The position numbers and the translations under genes are program-made. A stretch of 64,000 nucleotides of DNA, from contig VCMS01000335.1 in NCBI GenBank assembly GCA_022539475.1, forward strand, positions 1-64,000, in the 5' to 3' direction. This DNA is from Gracilaria domingensis (Eukaryota > Rhodophyta > Florideophyceae > Gracilariales > Gracilariaceae). Positions 1 through 12,330 of the stretch are shown here, one piece after another; positions within the stretch are counted from its first letter, which is position 1; each line of letters begins with the position of its first letter. The notes beneath the pieces are model-generated. The model was given only the letters and a program-made list of their open reading frames with translations, searched no databases and was not told the DNA's origin.

Positions 1-1984
1 TTTCATTATTGCTGACACAACCGTACTGCACTCCGTACGACTACGTCGCATAGGAAAAACCTCTTGACCCCCACATGTTGAACCTGATAGCCACACGAAG
101 CTGCTCATAATAGCTTACGAGAAATGTGTCTTCGTCGACAACCCGCAAATGAGACCATTAGACCTAAACCTGTCTGAACAGTTGGAGCCCACTCCTGTTG
201 CGACATGAGACCATCCGACTTTGAGGAGTGAATCACCTCCGCGGAGCTCTTCTGATGGGGACACCAACGTAGAGAAACTTATTGAACATTTGTCCACACC
301 TAGCTTCGTAAACCAAATGGTATGATGTCTCCATCGGAACGAAAACGAGATTCTCTCTAGCAATAAGAGCAAGCCTGAATTACGGTCTCCAGGGTTCCGT
401 TCTTCCACAAAACTAGTATCGTACATCATAAGATAGAGTAGCACATCTTGCAGAATCATGTCGGAAATGACCGTATCTTGTTCGTTCGCCAGCATGGTAC
501 TATACGCCCCCTTCCAACAATAACCGCACGTATCCTTCGGCGGAGATGAGGCCTGAGGACGTCAAATCTGACTCGGACGATAGTCGAGCATGTCGGACTG
601 GGAGTCATGGCAATGTTCGATTGTTTTTCTGTGACGATAAAAATGGAAGATGCGGCGGAGAATGCTGGTAAGCGTGATACTTAAGACAAACGGTTGGGAA
701 CGCAGAACGGAACATGTTCACTTTTGAAAGTGAGCGAAATGTATGATATTGATTGGACTAATGAATGACAGGCTTGTATTAGACGACAAGCCACCAAAGG
801 TATGATATTTTATGAAAGTAGGTGAAAACTAAGAAAAGTGTACAATGAATGAAATGATTTCGAACCTGATTGTAAAAGTATTTTAAAAGTACGTACGGGG
901 AGCTTAATACAGGAATGAAAGACCATTTTGGCTTCATAAATACTTAACGGGTCTATACTTCACTCGGATTGCCATAATTAAAACATGAAGGCAGGTGAGT
1001 GCGTTGCGCCCAATACGTCTATAAACGTAGAACACTATGAAGGAAGATTTAACATTATTGTTATGACGTGGAGCTAGGTTGGAGACAGCGTTATGAGGTT
1101 CTTGATAAGGTCCATCAGAGATTTACCCAAGAATAGGATACAGTGATGGTATTGACTGAGTACTGTGAAACGATAGTGAAGCCCGTGCAAACATTCAGTG
1201 CAGATCTGCCTTTTTGCTCGAGTAACCCACTCATGTCAAGCTGATTTCGAAAGTGTCAGAGATATAGCATAAATTTATTGTATTACATTTTACGTTTACG
1301 TGTTATCAAAACTATATCTCCGTCTCCATGGAGATGTATTCTCTTGTATCACAACCGGGAAAGGATCTAGAGAACATCAATATATCCCAGTGACGCGGAA
1401 GAGGATGAACTACTCTACGTGCTATCATTGTTACCCACGTCTGTCTCTTGCAGATGCTAGTTTTGCGAGCTCGTCCAGAAAGTGCAAGGTCTCCATAAAT
1501 TTTTAAAAAATATCGAGACATTATTTCAAAATTTGAAGATAATTGCTTGGTCGTCCAGAATCGCTTGCAGTAAATACTGGTGGGTTTCCCACTCGTCTAT
1601 TCTTTAGTCGAGGCTACCTGAACGTATTCGCGAATCTAGTTCATTTATTAAGTGCACATACACATACCTTCTGCAAATATACCCTGCAACGCATGAATAC
1701 TGCTGCTATACAGATATGTCTATATGAAATCATACCGTTTATTCGTATCTATTTTTCTATCACCGCTTTTGCTAACCACTACTTCGCATATGCATGTACC
1801 ATTTCCCCATGATAAGCGGTAGGCGCAATCTCGTAGATGCCCAGAGGCACCTGCACCAAATCTATCGTAGAACACATACGCACTCCAAGAGATGAGCGCG
1901 AACGCCTCATCCTCTCCTTCCTCATGTAGAACCATCCCAATGCATGTTCCCTACTGAAACCTGCACCTAACTCTGACTACTACG
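1..1984. other. AT-rich region, no supported gene
   Basis: No family is recognisable on either strand. The longest open frame is 126 codons on the minus strand (115-495), starting at an ATG at 495. It has no recognisable motif, no signal peptide and no obvious splice partner, so it could be an exon or chance. The rest is AT-rich sequence broken by frequent stops. Confidence 0.5.
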
Positions 1985-2750
1985 CATCAAAATCATTCCC
2001 TTATGCGCAACAGAAATATCCAAAGTATCAATGCTCCGTTGATACATTGAAATGCATGAACTACCATTGATAAACTAAAACAGAAACGTTGCGCTAGAAA
2101 ATTCAAGACCTAGTAACCGCAATAGAAAGAAAAGGAAAGGATCGTAATTACCAGCAATCCATTCATCGTAAAACGCAAAGTGTCGAAGCAAACCTCTCGA
2201 GTAACACACCAAGAATGCCCATGCAGCAAACATACCGCAATTCCCCCTAAAAACGGCACCTGCAACTCGTGAGCAACGTCCCATCAAAATCATTTACCTG
2301 TATACGTAAGCAGAAAGTATCCATAATTAGCAATCTCCATTGATACATTGAAATCGATGAACTACCATGATATGCAAAACAAAACGTTGCCTAGAAAAGT
2401 CACGACCTAGTAAATCGCAAAAGAAGAAGAAGAAGAAAAGGATCTTAGATTACTAGCAATCCATTCATCGTAAAACGCGAAAGTTCAACGAGAACTCACA
2501 AGCAACGACACCAAGAATGCCCATGCAGTAAACATACCGCAAGATCATAAACGAGAATGCAGCCTATTCCCAACCAATACCAGAATCGCCTATCCCAACA
2601 TAGCAGGTAAACACCAATTCCATTTCCTCTTTCAAGATCAAGTTATCAATGCTCCGTGGATACATTTGAAATCGATGAACTACCATGATAAAGCAAAACA
2701 GAACGATCGCTAGAAATCGAGACCTAGTAACTCGCGAAAGTAACCCAAAG
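1985..2750. repeat. degenerate tandem repeat, period about 300 bp
   Basis: Three successive stretches share the same order of short motifs: catcaaaatcatt (near 1985 and 2282), gatacattgaaat, gaactacca (2058, 2359, 2677), cctagtaa, a purine run, then catcgtaaaacgc and caagaatgcccatgcag. Spacings of about 301 and 318 bp give the period. The third copy is partial. The copies differ by many substitutions and small indels, so this is an old tandem duplication with no coding content that I can see. A weaker fourth copy may precede it near 1840-1984. Confidence 0.7.
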
Positions 2751-5700
2751 CTTATTTTCTGCCTGTACATGTCGCAGAGCGCAAGAACGTGGGAATTGTT
2801 AGTTAGAACAAAATACGTAAAGATATGGAAGCACGTACAAAAATGCACGAAAACTGCACGAATACATCCTGAATACGGATATGTCCGCTTATGGCGTCCA
2901 TTAGCGACATGAAGCTACCTCATTCTCTTCCCCGCACTCTACTTCGTAGCGATGCGAGCGAGAAAGTACGACGGAGCGCCGCTCTGATCCTCCATCCACA
3001 TCCTCGCTTCTACTCCGCCGATAAACCGAGATGTGGATGCACGATCACGACGTAACATAGTCGGACGCGGAGCCCGCGGCCGAGAAGAATTATTTTCTGT
3101 GCAATTGACAGTTACAGCTACAACGTTGCGAAACCTCAGTTATAACCATGTAATAATACAAAGTACACCCTTGTTAGCGACGTACCTACTCCTTTTAACG
3201 AAAGCACTATTAAACTCAAATATATCTCCATTCTCAGCTTACGTCATCTGACTGCGCCTACCTCCTTCTCCCCTCCAAGACCTTCTTTTCCTCTTCGTCG
3301 TCTTCTCCTTCATTCTTCTTCCCATATCTACTACTTACACATAAGAAGCGGTGCCCCTTCGTTACTCGCCAGAGTCTATCTCTTCAACAGCATGTAACCT
3401 TGCCCGTTTCTCTGAAACACGCTGAAGATAAAATAGCCGCCCATTCGAGAAGCAAGCGTCTCAAGCTTCCCGCCCACCCCGCATCTTCCGAAACGTCACT
3501 GCCCCTGTCGCCTTCCCGAGCCCCGGTCCGAGACATCGTACCCCACTCCGTGCGCCCCTCCATTCCGACACTTCGCATTGTTTCTCCTTCCCCGGTCCCC
3601 GCATTAGACGAAACACGAAGCATCCCGCCCATGCCTTTAAGGACCCTCGTGATTGCATATGATTATCTCACGTTGTCTGCTTCAGTAGCTTCCAACCTTG
3701 TCATCTGAGCAACAGCTAATTGCTACTTCGACCCGCATTCTCGCAAAACATTCAACGAGACCATAACAATTCTAAGCCTTACAAACTGAAGAACCCATTT
3801 TCAACATACGCCTCAAAAACGTTTCAATCGAAAACTGTCTCCCAAAGATGTAAGTTCAGCCCACCCTCTACACGAGAACCCCCGTTCAGACACTGTGAAA
3901 CACTCCAGTTGCTAACAACGAAAACACATTCTTCCACCATACCTCAACCCACTCCACGAAAATATCTCACCCCATTCCGCTCTCTCGCAAAACCCACCTC
4001 GAACTTAAGAAATGTCATGCCTCTTTGATAGTAGAATAGTGTACTCCCAAGAAATAATTACATGAATCTTTCTAGTATTCTGCATGTATACACCGATAAG
4101 TCTTCAACAACTCTAAAGCAAACATCGTTACCGCCTTACTCTTCACCTCATATTTCTCAACTCTCCGACAGCTACCCGTAAGCGCATCCGTATGACCCAC
4201 ATATGGCATACTTCCTACAACACTTACAGTTTTCGCATCTGAAGCAACCAATCCATTCTTTCTAGCAAGTCTCTACCGATTCCAGGATGCACATCCTTCA
4301 AAATCTCTTCTCAATCCTGTAGCAAATTATACATCTAATGCAGAAAGTTTCAGTTCATCGCGAAACGCAGTATATCAGTTCCATCCTCAGCAATTTTTGC
4401 GATATTCTAGCTAAGACATTCTGTCACTCTTCATAGAGCCAAACGAAACCCTTTCATAATGCAAAGCCCCTCCCTCATCTTAGCGTAATTTCTTACGTCA
4501 TTCACTGACTCTCCCAAAACCACACTAAAAGCTCAGAAAGACATACTCAGTTATCTCAATATGCAAAGAAAGCGAAGAGAAAAAACTACTCGTACAAGGA
4601 ACAGATCCAAGTCGATATTTTCATGCTTCCAATTCCATATCTCTCATCTCTCTCCATCAAAATCGCCTTACCGTAAGATCATCCAGGTTATTCTATGCAG
4701 TCTTTCAAACAAGAGAGCTCGCTTCGAACAGTTACGCAACTTGCATCTCGCATATTAAACTGATTAATATTCCAAAATCGAGAACTGTATCAAGACCCTA
4801 AGCACTGCAATAGAATCATCATTTCTATGCAGTGCTTAGAGCGATATCCGCGTCACGTCATTCAACATACTACTCAAATCCAAACTTTACAAACGCAAAT
4901 CTATCTTCCATGCAATGCAACTTTCTGTCAGAAGTTTCCTTTAATTTGTCCACACGAAAAAGCAGTACTGAATGAACCTTCACCAAGCAATCTCCTTTGA
5001 ATGATGGAGCCAAACATACAAAACATTACATATTTCCTTTCATGATGAATTCTTGAAATCTATGGAGCGCAGCACCCCCAATCAGAAAAATTTCTCTCAT
5101 ACTCGACTTGCTTGAATAATTATAGTGCATTATGCCATATGTAATGAAACTCTATTTCGTCTCTTCGTGCAATTGAACCTCCAAATGCTGCTCGACAACT
5201 ATCGCAGCAATTCATACTCGAAGTGAACTCTGAAGTTTATAACGCTCTTAACAGAAGAAAACTAACACCTTGCAGCATTACGTATCTCCACAACACGCCA
5301 TTTATATCTTCTCTGTATTTCTACAGCCTTTTACCGAAGCAACATAGGAGTTCAATATTGAACTATTCATGTCTACAAGCCCAAGCATGCCGGCTGAAGT
5401 TTCATAACTACCATATGTTTGCTTTCAACTACCACTCTGTTGCGTTTTCTTCCATAATTTTATACTGAATGAATTAGCATATAGAGCTGCTACAGCCCCC
5501 TTCTCTAAACCTTGAGATCATTATAGTTAGCTATCAAAACTCCGATTGGTTCTTTTAGGTTCCGCAGAGAAATCCACTACGACTATAATCAGTATCTATG
5601 ACTTGAAGCCTTTCTTTGTGTTTACCGCCGTTCAGAACGAACCAATTTAAATTTCGATATTAGGTAAAAAGCCAGAGCCGATTGGCTCATGCTAGACGAT

Positions 5701-6316
5701 ATTACCTCATCTTACAATCGGTGGATTTGTATCTTCACCGAAACAAGAGGCGAGTATTTTAAGACAACCTACCTGTCATCACTCTTGTTTATTTCTGCAA
5801 GTCATCCCGCGCATACTCACTTCGTGCCTGAAAGTGTGAGCGCTTTCGTAGTTCGTCACGTGCTGCCCTGAGCATTAAATAGTTTTAGTTTCAATAAGTA
5901 CACAAACTGTAGCCAAACACATGTCGTGAGTTTTTTTACTAGATGAGCATCATTTGGAACGGAAAATATGAGTCATGTCTAATGAAATTATATTGCTGCA
6001 ACAAAACACTTGAGTAGCATTCAAACTGTGTTTTTGGGAGTTTAGAACGCTGCAAAACGGTTTTAAACAATTTGGCTTGAACACCCCCGGGTGTTGTATG
6101 GATTTAACTATTGGATAAATCGCTCGAAATTGTGCTTTTAAAGAGCTTATAATACTCGAGAATACTTCATTGGATGTAAGCGGCTTGTATATACAGCTCT
6201 TTTACCTCCCCCAATCCACTGGAACAGCACTTCACTGTTCGCAGGTGACTCGTAATGAGTGCGGAGGTGGGAAGGAAGGTGTTTTGAGTCTCTGCATGCT
6301 GCCAAAATATGGCCAG
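2751..6316. other. AT-rich region, no supported gene
   Basis: All reading frames are short. The longest, 102 codons at 3400-3708 and 3720-4028 (+), have low-complexity Ser/Pro composition and no motif. One clear hairpin is listed separately. Nothing else is recognised. Confidence 0.5.
4799..4838. repeat. 40-nt near-perfect hairpin
   Basis: The arm taagcactgca-a-tagaa is followed by a short loop (tcatca) and the complementary arm ttctatgcagtgctta. One unpaired A is the only defect in a 16-bp stem. It is isolated in non-coding AT-rich DNA. It could be a foldback relic or a small-RNA precursor. Nothing nearby favours either. Confidence 0.75.
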
Positions 6317-6588
6317 ACGTGCCGCGTGGCTGGGGGGTCGTTGGTAGGTGGCTACCCTAACACAACCGGACCCCCCGTTCGCGGGCACTTTTGGCCGGTT
6401 TTTAAAAAATTTGCTTTTTTATGCCTCGGCGGGGGTCGGTTCGTGTTAGGGTAGTACCCTAAACACCGACCCCCCGCCCCGGGCACGTGTTGCAGATTTT
6501 TTGAAAAATGTACGCATTTTATCCCGCGCGGGGGTCCATCGTGTTAGGTACCTACCCTAACACGACACCCCAGCCACGCCGGGCACGT
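6317..6588. mobile_element. foldback (MITE-like) element
   Basis: The ends are inverted copies of each other: acgtgcc-gcgtggctgggg at 6317 pairs with ccccagccacgccgggcacgt ending at 6588. The pairing continues inward through ggtaggtggctaccctaacac and gtgttaggtacctaccctaacac. A third palindrome, gtgttagggta-g-taccctaaacac, lies at the centre (about 6453), so the whole 272 bp is one large imperfect palindrome. It encodes nothing. I see no convincing target-site duplication in the flanks (atggccag and tttcgcctc), so an old insertion is more likely than a fresh one. Confidence 0.75.
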
Positions 6589-9500
6589 TTTCGCCTCATC
6601 TGGTAAGCGTTCACAGACCTTCTAAAACACAACCCACGCAAACGCCAGCCAAACGTAGCGCATCTCGAGCTGAAGCGCCTCGCTGACGCGCCGAGGCCGG
6701 CATTCCCGTGCGCGGCGCACTTCCGCGCGCTGTTCTCGCGCCCAGAGCTGTGCGTCGTCATTGACGTGGCGCGCGACGCCTTCCAATGGTGCGCATGTTG
6801 CGCGCTTCATCATTTTATCGCGCGCTCTAACGTGCAAGTTACAATTCGCTAGGCTTCCTTCGCGCTCACCCCCGTGCACTTCCCGTGGGATCGCTGCCGT
6901 TGCCCGTCATCACTGGACCCTGCCACCGTACCGCCCGTAAACCAGCCCTCTGTTCCTCACGGACCTCGCTCTCCAGCGCTCCCGAAACTTTCGCGCGCGC
7001 CCACTCGTTCACCGTCGCCGCCATCCCGCCTAGATCGTCGTCGACGCCGCGTCTTCGCGCCGATTGCGTCTTAGCTACATGCGGCTGCCAGAGCCCTCGC
7101 GTTCCGTCGTGCTGTAGTGACAGCCAGCAAAACCCGAGCTATTCCAGTTTCTCTACCTGGCGCGGAGGCCCGACCTCTCCTTTCGCACCGACGAGCCCAT
7201 CGCCGCCCGGTGACCCTGTCTCCACGGGTTCAGCGCGCACGACATGATTCACGCGCAGCCGCACCGGTCGCGACTTGTCCTCCTCATGTCGTCGAGCAGT
7301 CAAATTAGCGCTGTTCTCAACGACATTGCCACCGATACGCAAAACGTTCAACGGCTACTCGACTGGTTGGATACCGTCGCGATTCGCATACCCTCAATGT
7401 ATGGACTTCTTCTTTTTGTGGGACCGCCCAGTTAGCTATTGCCATGTGTATATGCCATACATTTTGGGGCTTGTCTCATTATCGACACCTTTTCCAAACT
7501 CTCGAACGCGAAATGTGCCCATCATGTACGTTTATGGTCGGACGAACAAGCAATGAAGCCTTGACACAATGGCGCGGATACCATGCTTTTCGAGCTGCTC
7601 GCTTGAGATGAACCACCCGCATCGCGTGTAAGTCCACTGTCGTGCAATCTTCACTGGGCCGTCGCGATGAACCCACGCGCCCCATCAACGCGCATACGCT
7701 TCAAGTTTGTGTGCAGTGCCTTCGTCTTGTGCTTCCTCCACTCCTCTGAGACCGGCCATTTCGTTGCCAAGCATGAGTCCACGACCCGTCTTCATTCATT
7801 GAATCCGCTCAGGTTGCCACACTTATCATCTACTACTATCGCAGCAGTATGGCCCCGGTTCTGCTCCGGACTAGACGACCACCGTGTCGTGACAGCAACA
7901 ACAGCTGAAACAAGCATCAACAACAGCAGCAGACGATAATTCCGCGCTACGTGCGCCGCTTTCAATGTAGCTCCAGTGTTGTAGCAATGACAGCACCGCC
8001 CTGTCCGCCTCGCATCCACCATCTGAACCCTACGCGCGCATGCACCGCAGAGAGACCCACCTCGTCATCTCACCTTCAACCTGCAAGGTGTTACGAGGGT
8101 ACAAACCTATGACGCCTTTCAAGGCCTCGGCGACGAGAACTGCGCAAGAAGAAAAGCTTCGACTGGAGGGTCGTGCGCCAAATCATTGCGCAACTCATTC
8201 GCGAGAGAGAAAACAAAAGGTCGACATGTGCATTGTGGCCGTTTTGAAACCTCTTAAGGCTACTGCAGGCGACTTGTCCGGTTCGGCAGTTTCTAGCCAG
8301 TTGCAAGGCCTTCAAACTCGCGGCGTGCGTTTAATAGAAGACGCCATAAACATTTCTGATTCCATATTGATCGAACAGGGTTGGTGGATCATCACGAAAG
8401 AGCATCACCAGCAGGTCTCCGCGGAAGTGTACCTTATCATGTTCGTACTCATTCAAAGCGCTTTTGAAGTTGCGTATACCATTCAATAAGATGTCGTTGC
8501 CGTGCGGAAAGTGCATCGAATTGGTCTAACACCACGAGAAAATCTTACTGCCAGCTTTGGCGACATCATTGGCAACTCGAGGAAACAGTTATCTGAAAAG
8601 CCAGTCACTGATGCACTCTATCGTCGTCACAGAATGTGGTCGCCGTTCCAGTTCAGATCCATAGCTTTCTGTTCTTCTTTTTAACACCATGCACCCCGTA
8701 TGATGCAGATTAACGCGCTTCATCGCATGAACATGGAACACATCGTCTGTGCTCACCAGCTCAATCACAGCACCCCTAACGATAAACTACCGACGCGTAC
8801 ACCCGCACGCATGTAAAGGCATTACAACTAGCTTCGTGCTTTCAAAGTTACTTGGATTACTAGAATAGCTAAGAAGGACCGCGCTTTCCAAGTGAGTGGC
8901 ACTGCGATGAGTTATTCATAGTCGTTGACGTCACCAGTAGATACGTAAACACACAATTAGCAACCTCTTGCCTAACTGCCTAACTCTACTTTTCAACCTC
9001 AAAAGCCCCAGCCTAAACTATGATCACGAAATGCCAACGCCTGCATAGTTTAATTGCAACGGATCCACCCAGGCTCGGAATCTTCTTCCGAACCTCTGGA
9101 TCCAATAGCGTGTCTTCTACAATCACACCCTTCATTCCGTAAATCCTGGAAACGTTGACCAATGATCAAGAATGTTAACCCACTATTTCTTACACTTTAT
9201 ACTTGGTTCGTGAATGCCGTTTTGCTGAGTTACTAATCGTTTAATCAATCCTCAGTGCCTCCAGGAGTTCTAAATTGCAGTTCATGTTGAAAACGTTCGA
9301 CAACTTCTCAATGGCTTAATACAGTTAGTCGAATTCCCAATCGTCTGCATCAGTCTTCAAACACACACAGCAAATTAAGTACTTTCTTCTAGCTTCTCAA
9401 CCCCCCACCCCTTATGAAGATTGCAGCACTGAATCGCTGCTTCACAATACTTTGCGACTTTCCGCTTTTCCAAGCATCAACAGCATCTGCATCAACCCAG

Positions 9501-9899
9501 TTTCCCACACCATCTGTGACACATTGTACGCTACGTTACATCCACGATTGAACACGACCTCTGACAAGTGGTCCCTGACTTTCTCGTACATGCAAACGTT
9601 TCTCGGTGTTAACCAGCACCTTCCTCGCCCATCAATGCTGCAATTCATAATCCTTCTTCCCTCATCAATTCGACAGCACGGCTGCACAACAGCTACGCTC
9701 CTCCGCCACGACTCCCACAAAATGCGCTGAACAGAAATCTGCCAAAACCCAATGCCTCAATTGCAACATCTGTCCTTTCCAAATATACCTGAACACCGCT
9801 AACAACGTTTTGCGCTTCCGACATTACTACATCGACAATTCATTTGAAGCGTTCGTGATCCCCTAGCTGCTCGCGTTCCTTTTTCACGCCCTAGCGAAG
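6589..9899. other. no supported gene; coding-like scraps
   Basis: A GC-rich stretch (about 6590-7240) is followed by mixed sequence. Open frames such as 8040-8489 (+, 149 codons) and 8331-8516 (-) overlap on opposite strands, and neither carries a family motif. Codon-like texture around 8090-8520 suggests a decayed gene or transposon, but I cannot name it. Confidence 0.4.
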
Positions 9900-11440
9900 T
9901 AGATAGCCGTTCTCACATATTTCAACAATCGCCTTTGCGTTACAAACGAAGCCCGCCTTGAGTACTTGGCGCACCTATTCCAGCCGTCTTCCAGTTCTTG
10001 CTTCATCTCCTGCGCGTCCTGTTTCGGCGCCCATGTATGCGAAGGCCGTTATAGAGCTTGCGTGCTGCTGGGTCGTTCGGGCGCCATCCACACAACCCGA
10101 GCACGAAACGAGCAAGCGCCCGTCCCGAGATACTCCGATTGTGCCTTCTTGCTAATTTTGTTGCAAACTTTCAACTTCATCGACGCGGCACAACTTGAAA
10201 CCTCTGCCAGCGCCTTGCACCATGCCTTTCGAAGCATGCGTTGCGCTCCATGCCCGCAGCGGCTTGCCGCTGAAAACTTGCAGCTTTGCAGCATATGTTC
10301 CATGTACCACTGCTCTGGATTGCAGACCGCTCGACATCAACCTTCCGTCGCTGCACGCGTAAGAAATCCCACTTCCTTAACGCGAGCCATCGCTGCAGAT
10401 TCGGAACACCTCCGCCCGATTGTGCTCGTCAACTTGCCCTATGAGCCTTTCAAGCACTGCGATCAAAGAGACAGGACATACTCCTGCAGAACCAGAGCGT
10501 TTTGCAATCCTCCGGAGGCTACATGAACTCCGCGAGTTTAAGATGCGGCTCGACTCCTGCCGCAACGTGTCCAAACAATTTGCTGATCCAAATCCGGCAC
10601 AGACGACCGCAAGGCCGTCCTCCATTCGTATGATCTCGGACTAGAGTCTTTTGCACGAGCGCTCTCACCGCCTCCCGCTGTGGTGAAGGACGTCATAAGC
10701 ACAGACAGTACAACGTCAACGCTTTGCCGATCCTCTTCAACCCAAATAGTTTGATTACGTAAATACGAAAGTCCGAGAGTGCCCTTCCAGTGCCTGAGCA
10801 CTCCTTTTCGCACACTTTCCTTCCATATCATCCCATAGCCCTTCAGTGTTAGTACCAGAAATCCTTTAAAGAGTTCCTTCACCTCCTCCCATGTGCGGAG
10901 CAAAGAACGTCCCTAAGCGCGGCGCACCCCGCTTACTCCGAACGCCATTGCCGGAAACGATTGACTTATTGCAGTGTCCTCACTGCAAGCAAGTTCGGCC
11001 TTGATCGCCTCGCCACTAGCCGGACCAGAACCTTGACCCACCGCGTAAATTGAGCGCATTAGCAATGCGAACCTCTATATCGTATGGCAGTACACATACA
11101 AAGCCAGCAAAAGACGCTTCACTGGCAGTCAAGCTGTTCGCGGCGATATCATTATTCAAGAGGAACTGCCAGCTGCTGCGCGCTCGACTGTTTCCACGTT
11201 GACCCATGTCTTGAAGCCGGACTACAGAACCTCTTCGTTGTCCAGAACGCGCGCCACCGTGTTTGATTCCACTTTCCAGCCGCTGAACTCGAGAAACACT
11301 CCTTGGATTGCCCGGACGATCACCGCAGCCCCCTCGCCGGCGGTCAGAGACGACGAGGTTTCCAACAATATCTGCTAGACCCTTGGGAAGTATACGATAT
11401 TGGATGAGCGCGTCGCCAGCAGACGGCACGAGACGCACAA
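9900..11440 (-). pseudogene. decayed minus-strand coding segments, unidentified
   Basis: Three minus-strand frames look coding-like but do not join: 11016-11438, 10538-10903 and 10377-10625. The first changes frame partway (about 11350). After that point an alternative frame reads plausibly through a GWKVESNTVARVL-like stretch to a TAG. The second has an amphipathic start (TWEEVKELFKGFLVL). I recognise no family and see no GT-AG pair that repairs the frame, so I read this as a degenerate gene. A plus-strand frame at 9966-10526 competes over part of it. Confidence 0.3.
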
Positions 11441-12330
11441 ATTACATCTCCCAAGGCAGACTGGGCAATGAGCGAGGAACAAGTCTCAGCTCATCCGTTA
11501 GCGCGCGTTCACCTGCTCGCCCAGCGGGTGGCGCGTTTCGAAGCCAGCAGCACCACCCGCCAGCCGCCTGCAGCACGCTGCCGCGCGTGCCTCAGCGCGT
11601 CCTCGCAGCGCGTGCAACGCTCCGCTCGGCGCCAACAGCACTGCATATTGGCGGCGGCAGCAGCTGGCAACCGGCGGCCGCGCGAAGCTGCTCAACTATG
11701 CAGCGCAGCGCAAAACAAGCAATATGCCGCCACGAGCAGCTACGCGCTAGTTGCGCGCGCCAATGCGCTCCACACTCGATAAGGCGCAAGCGGGCGGGCG
11801 GGGTGGCTCCCCTCGCTACGCGCGTGCGCCAGCGAGTTTGCGCCGGCGCATCCGCACGGCGATGCATGACCGTTGCTGCGTTGGAGCGCCGGAGAACTTC
11901 ATAAGGCGCCGTGCTGTCAGCTAAGGAGAATGTCTCAGCCCAGTGTACGGCGATGCGCACGCGGCTCACAGCGGGCGCGCTCGAGAGCATGGCGGCATGA
12001 GCGCGCCCAGCGCGGCACGGCGCGAAATGGCGACGAGTCGCCGTCAGCGACCAAACGACAGGTGACGACGCCACTCGCGCGTGCGCACGGGCGGCGGGGG
12101 CCGCCAGCGCGCTCGCGCGGAGGAGAGCGCGGGGCGGCTGTGGGTCTGGCCAGCAGCACGAGGGTATGCGCAGCACTAGGTAGACAGCCGTGTAGCATGG
12201 CGCGCAGCGCGTCGCGGGGAGCGGCGCGCCTTTGTGCAGGCACCCACCGCAGTTGCAGCGGACGGCGTAGGGTAGAGAGCGTTGTGACCAGCCCGGTAGC
12301 AGGCGCGCCAAGGACGGACTGAGAAGAGAA
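11441..12330. other. GC-rich island without a supported gene
   Basis: This block is strongly enriched in CpG and GCGC strings. All six frames stay open for long distances (for example 11592-12476 on minus, 11308-11904 on plus), as expected from composition alone. The translations are Ala/Arg-rich without motifs. It resembles the GC-rich blocks at 17640-18240, 20000-20860 and 47880-48800, some of which flank genes. Confidence 0.5.

Noticed and set aside
6340-6580. Interstitial telomere repeats
   Set aside because: The taccctaa words are not in tandem. They are explained by the symmetric arms of the foldback element.
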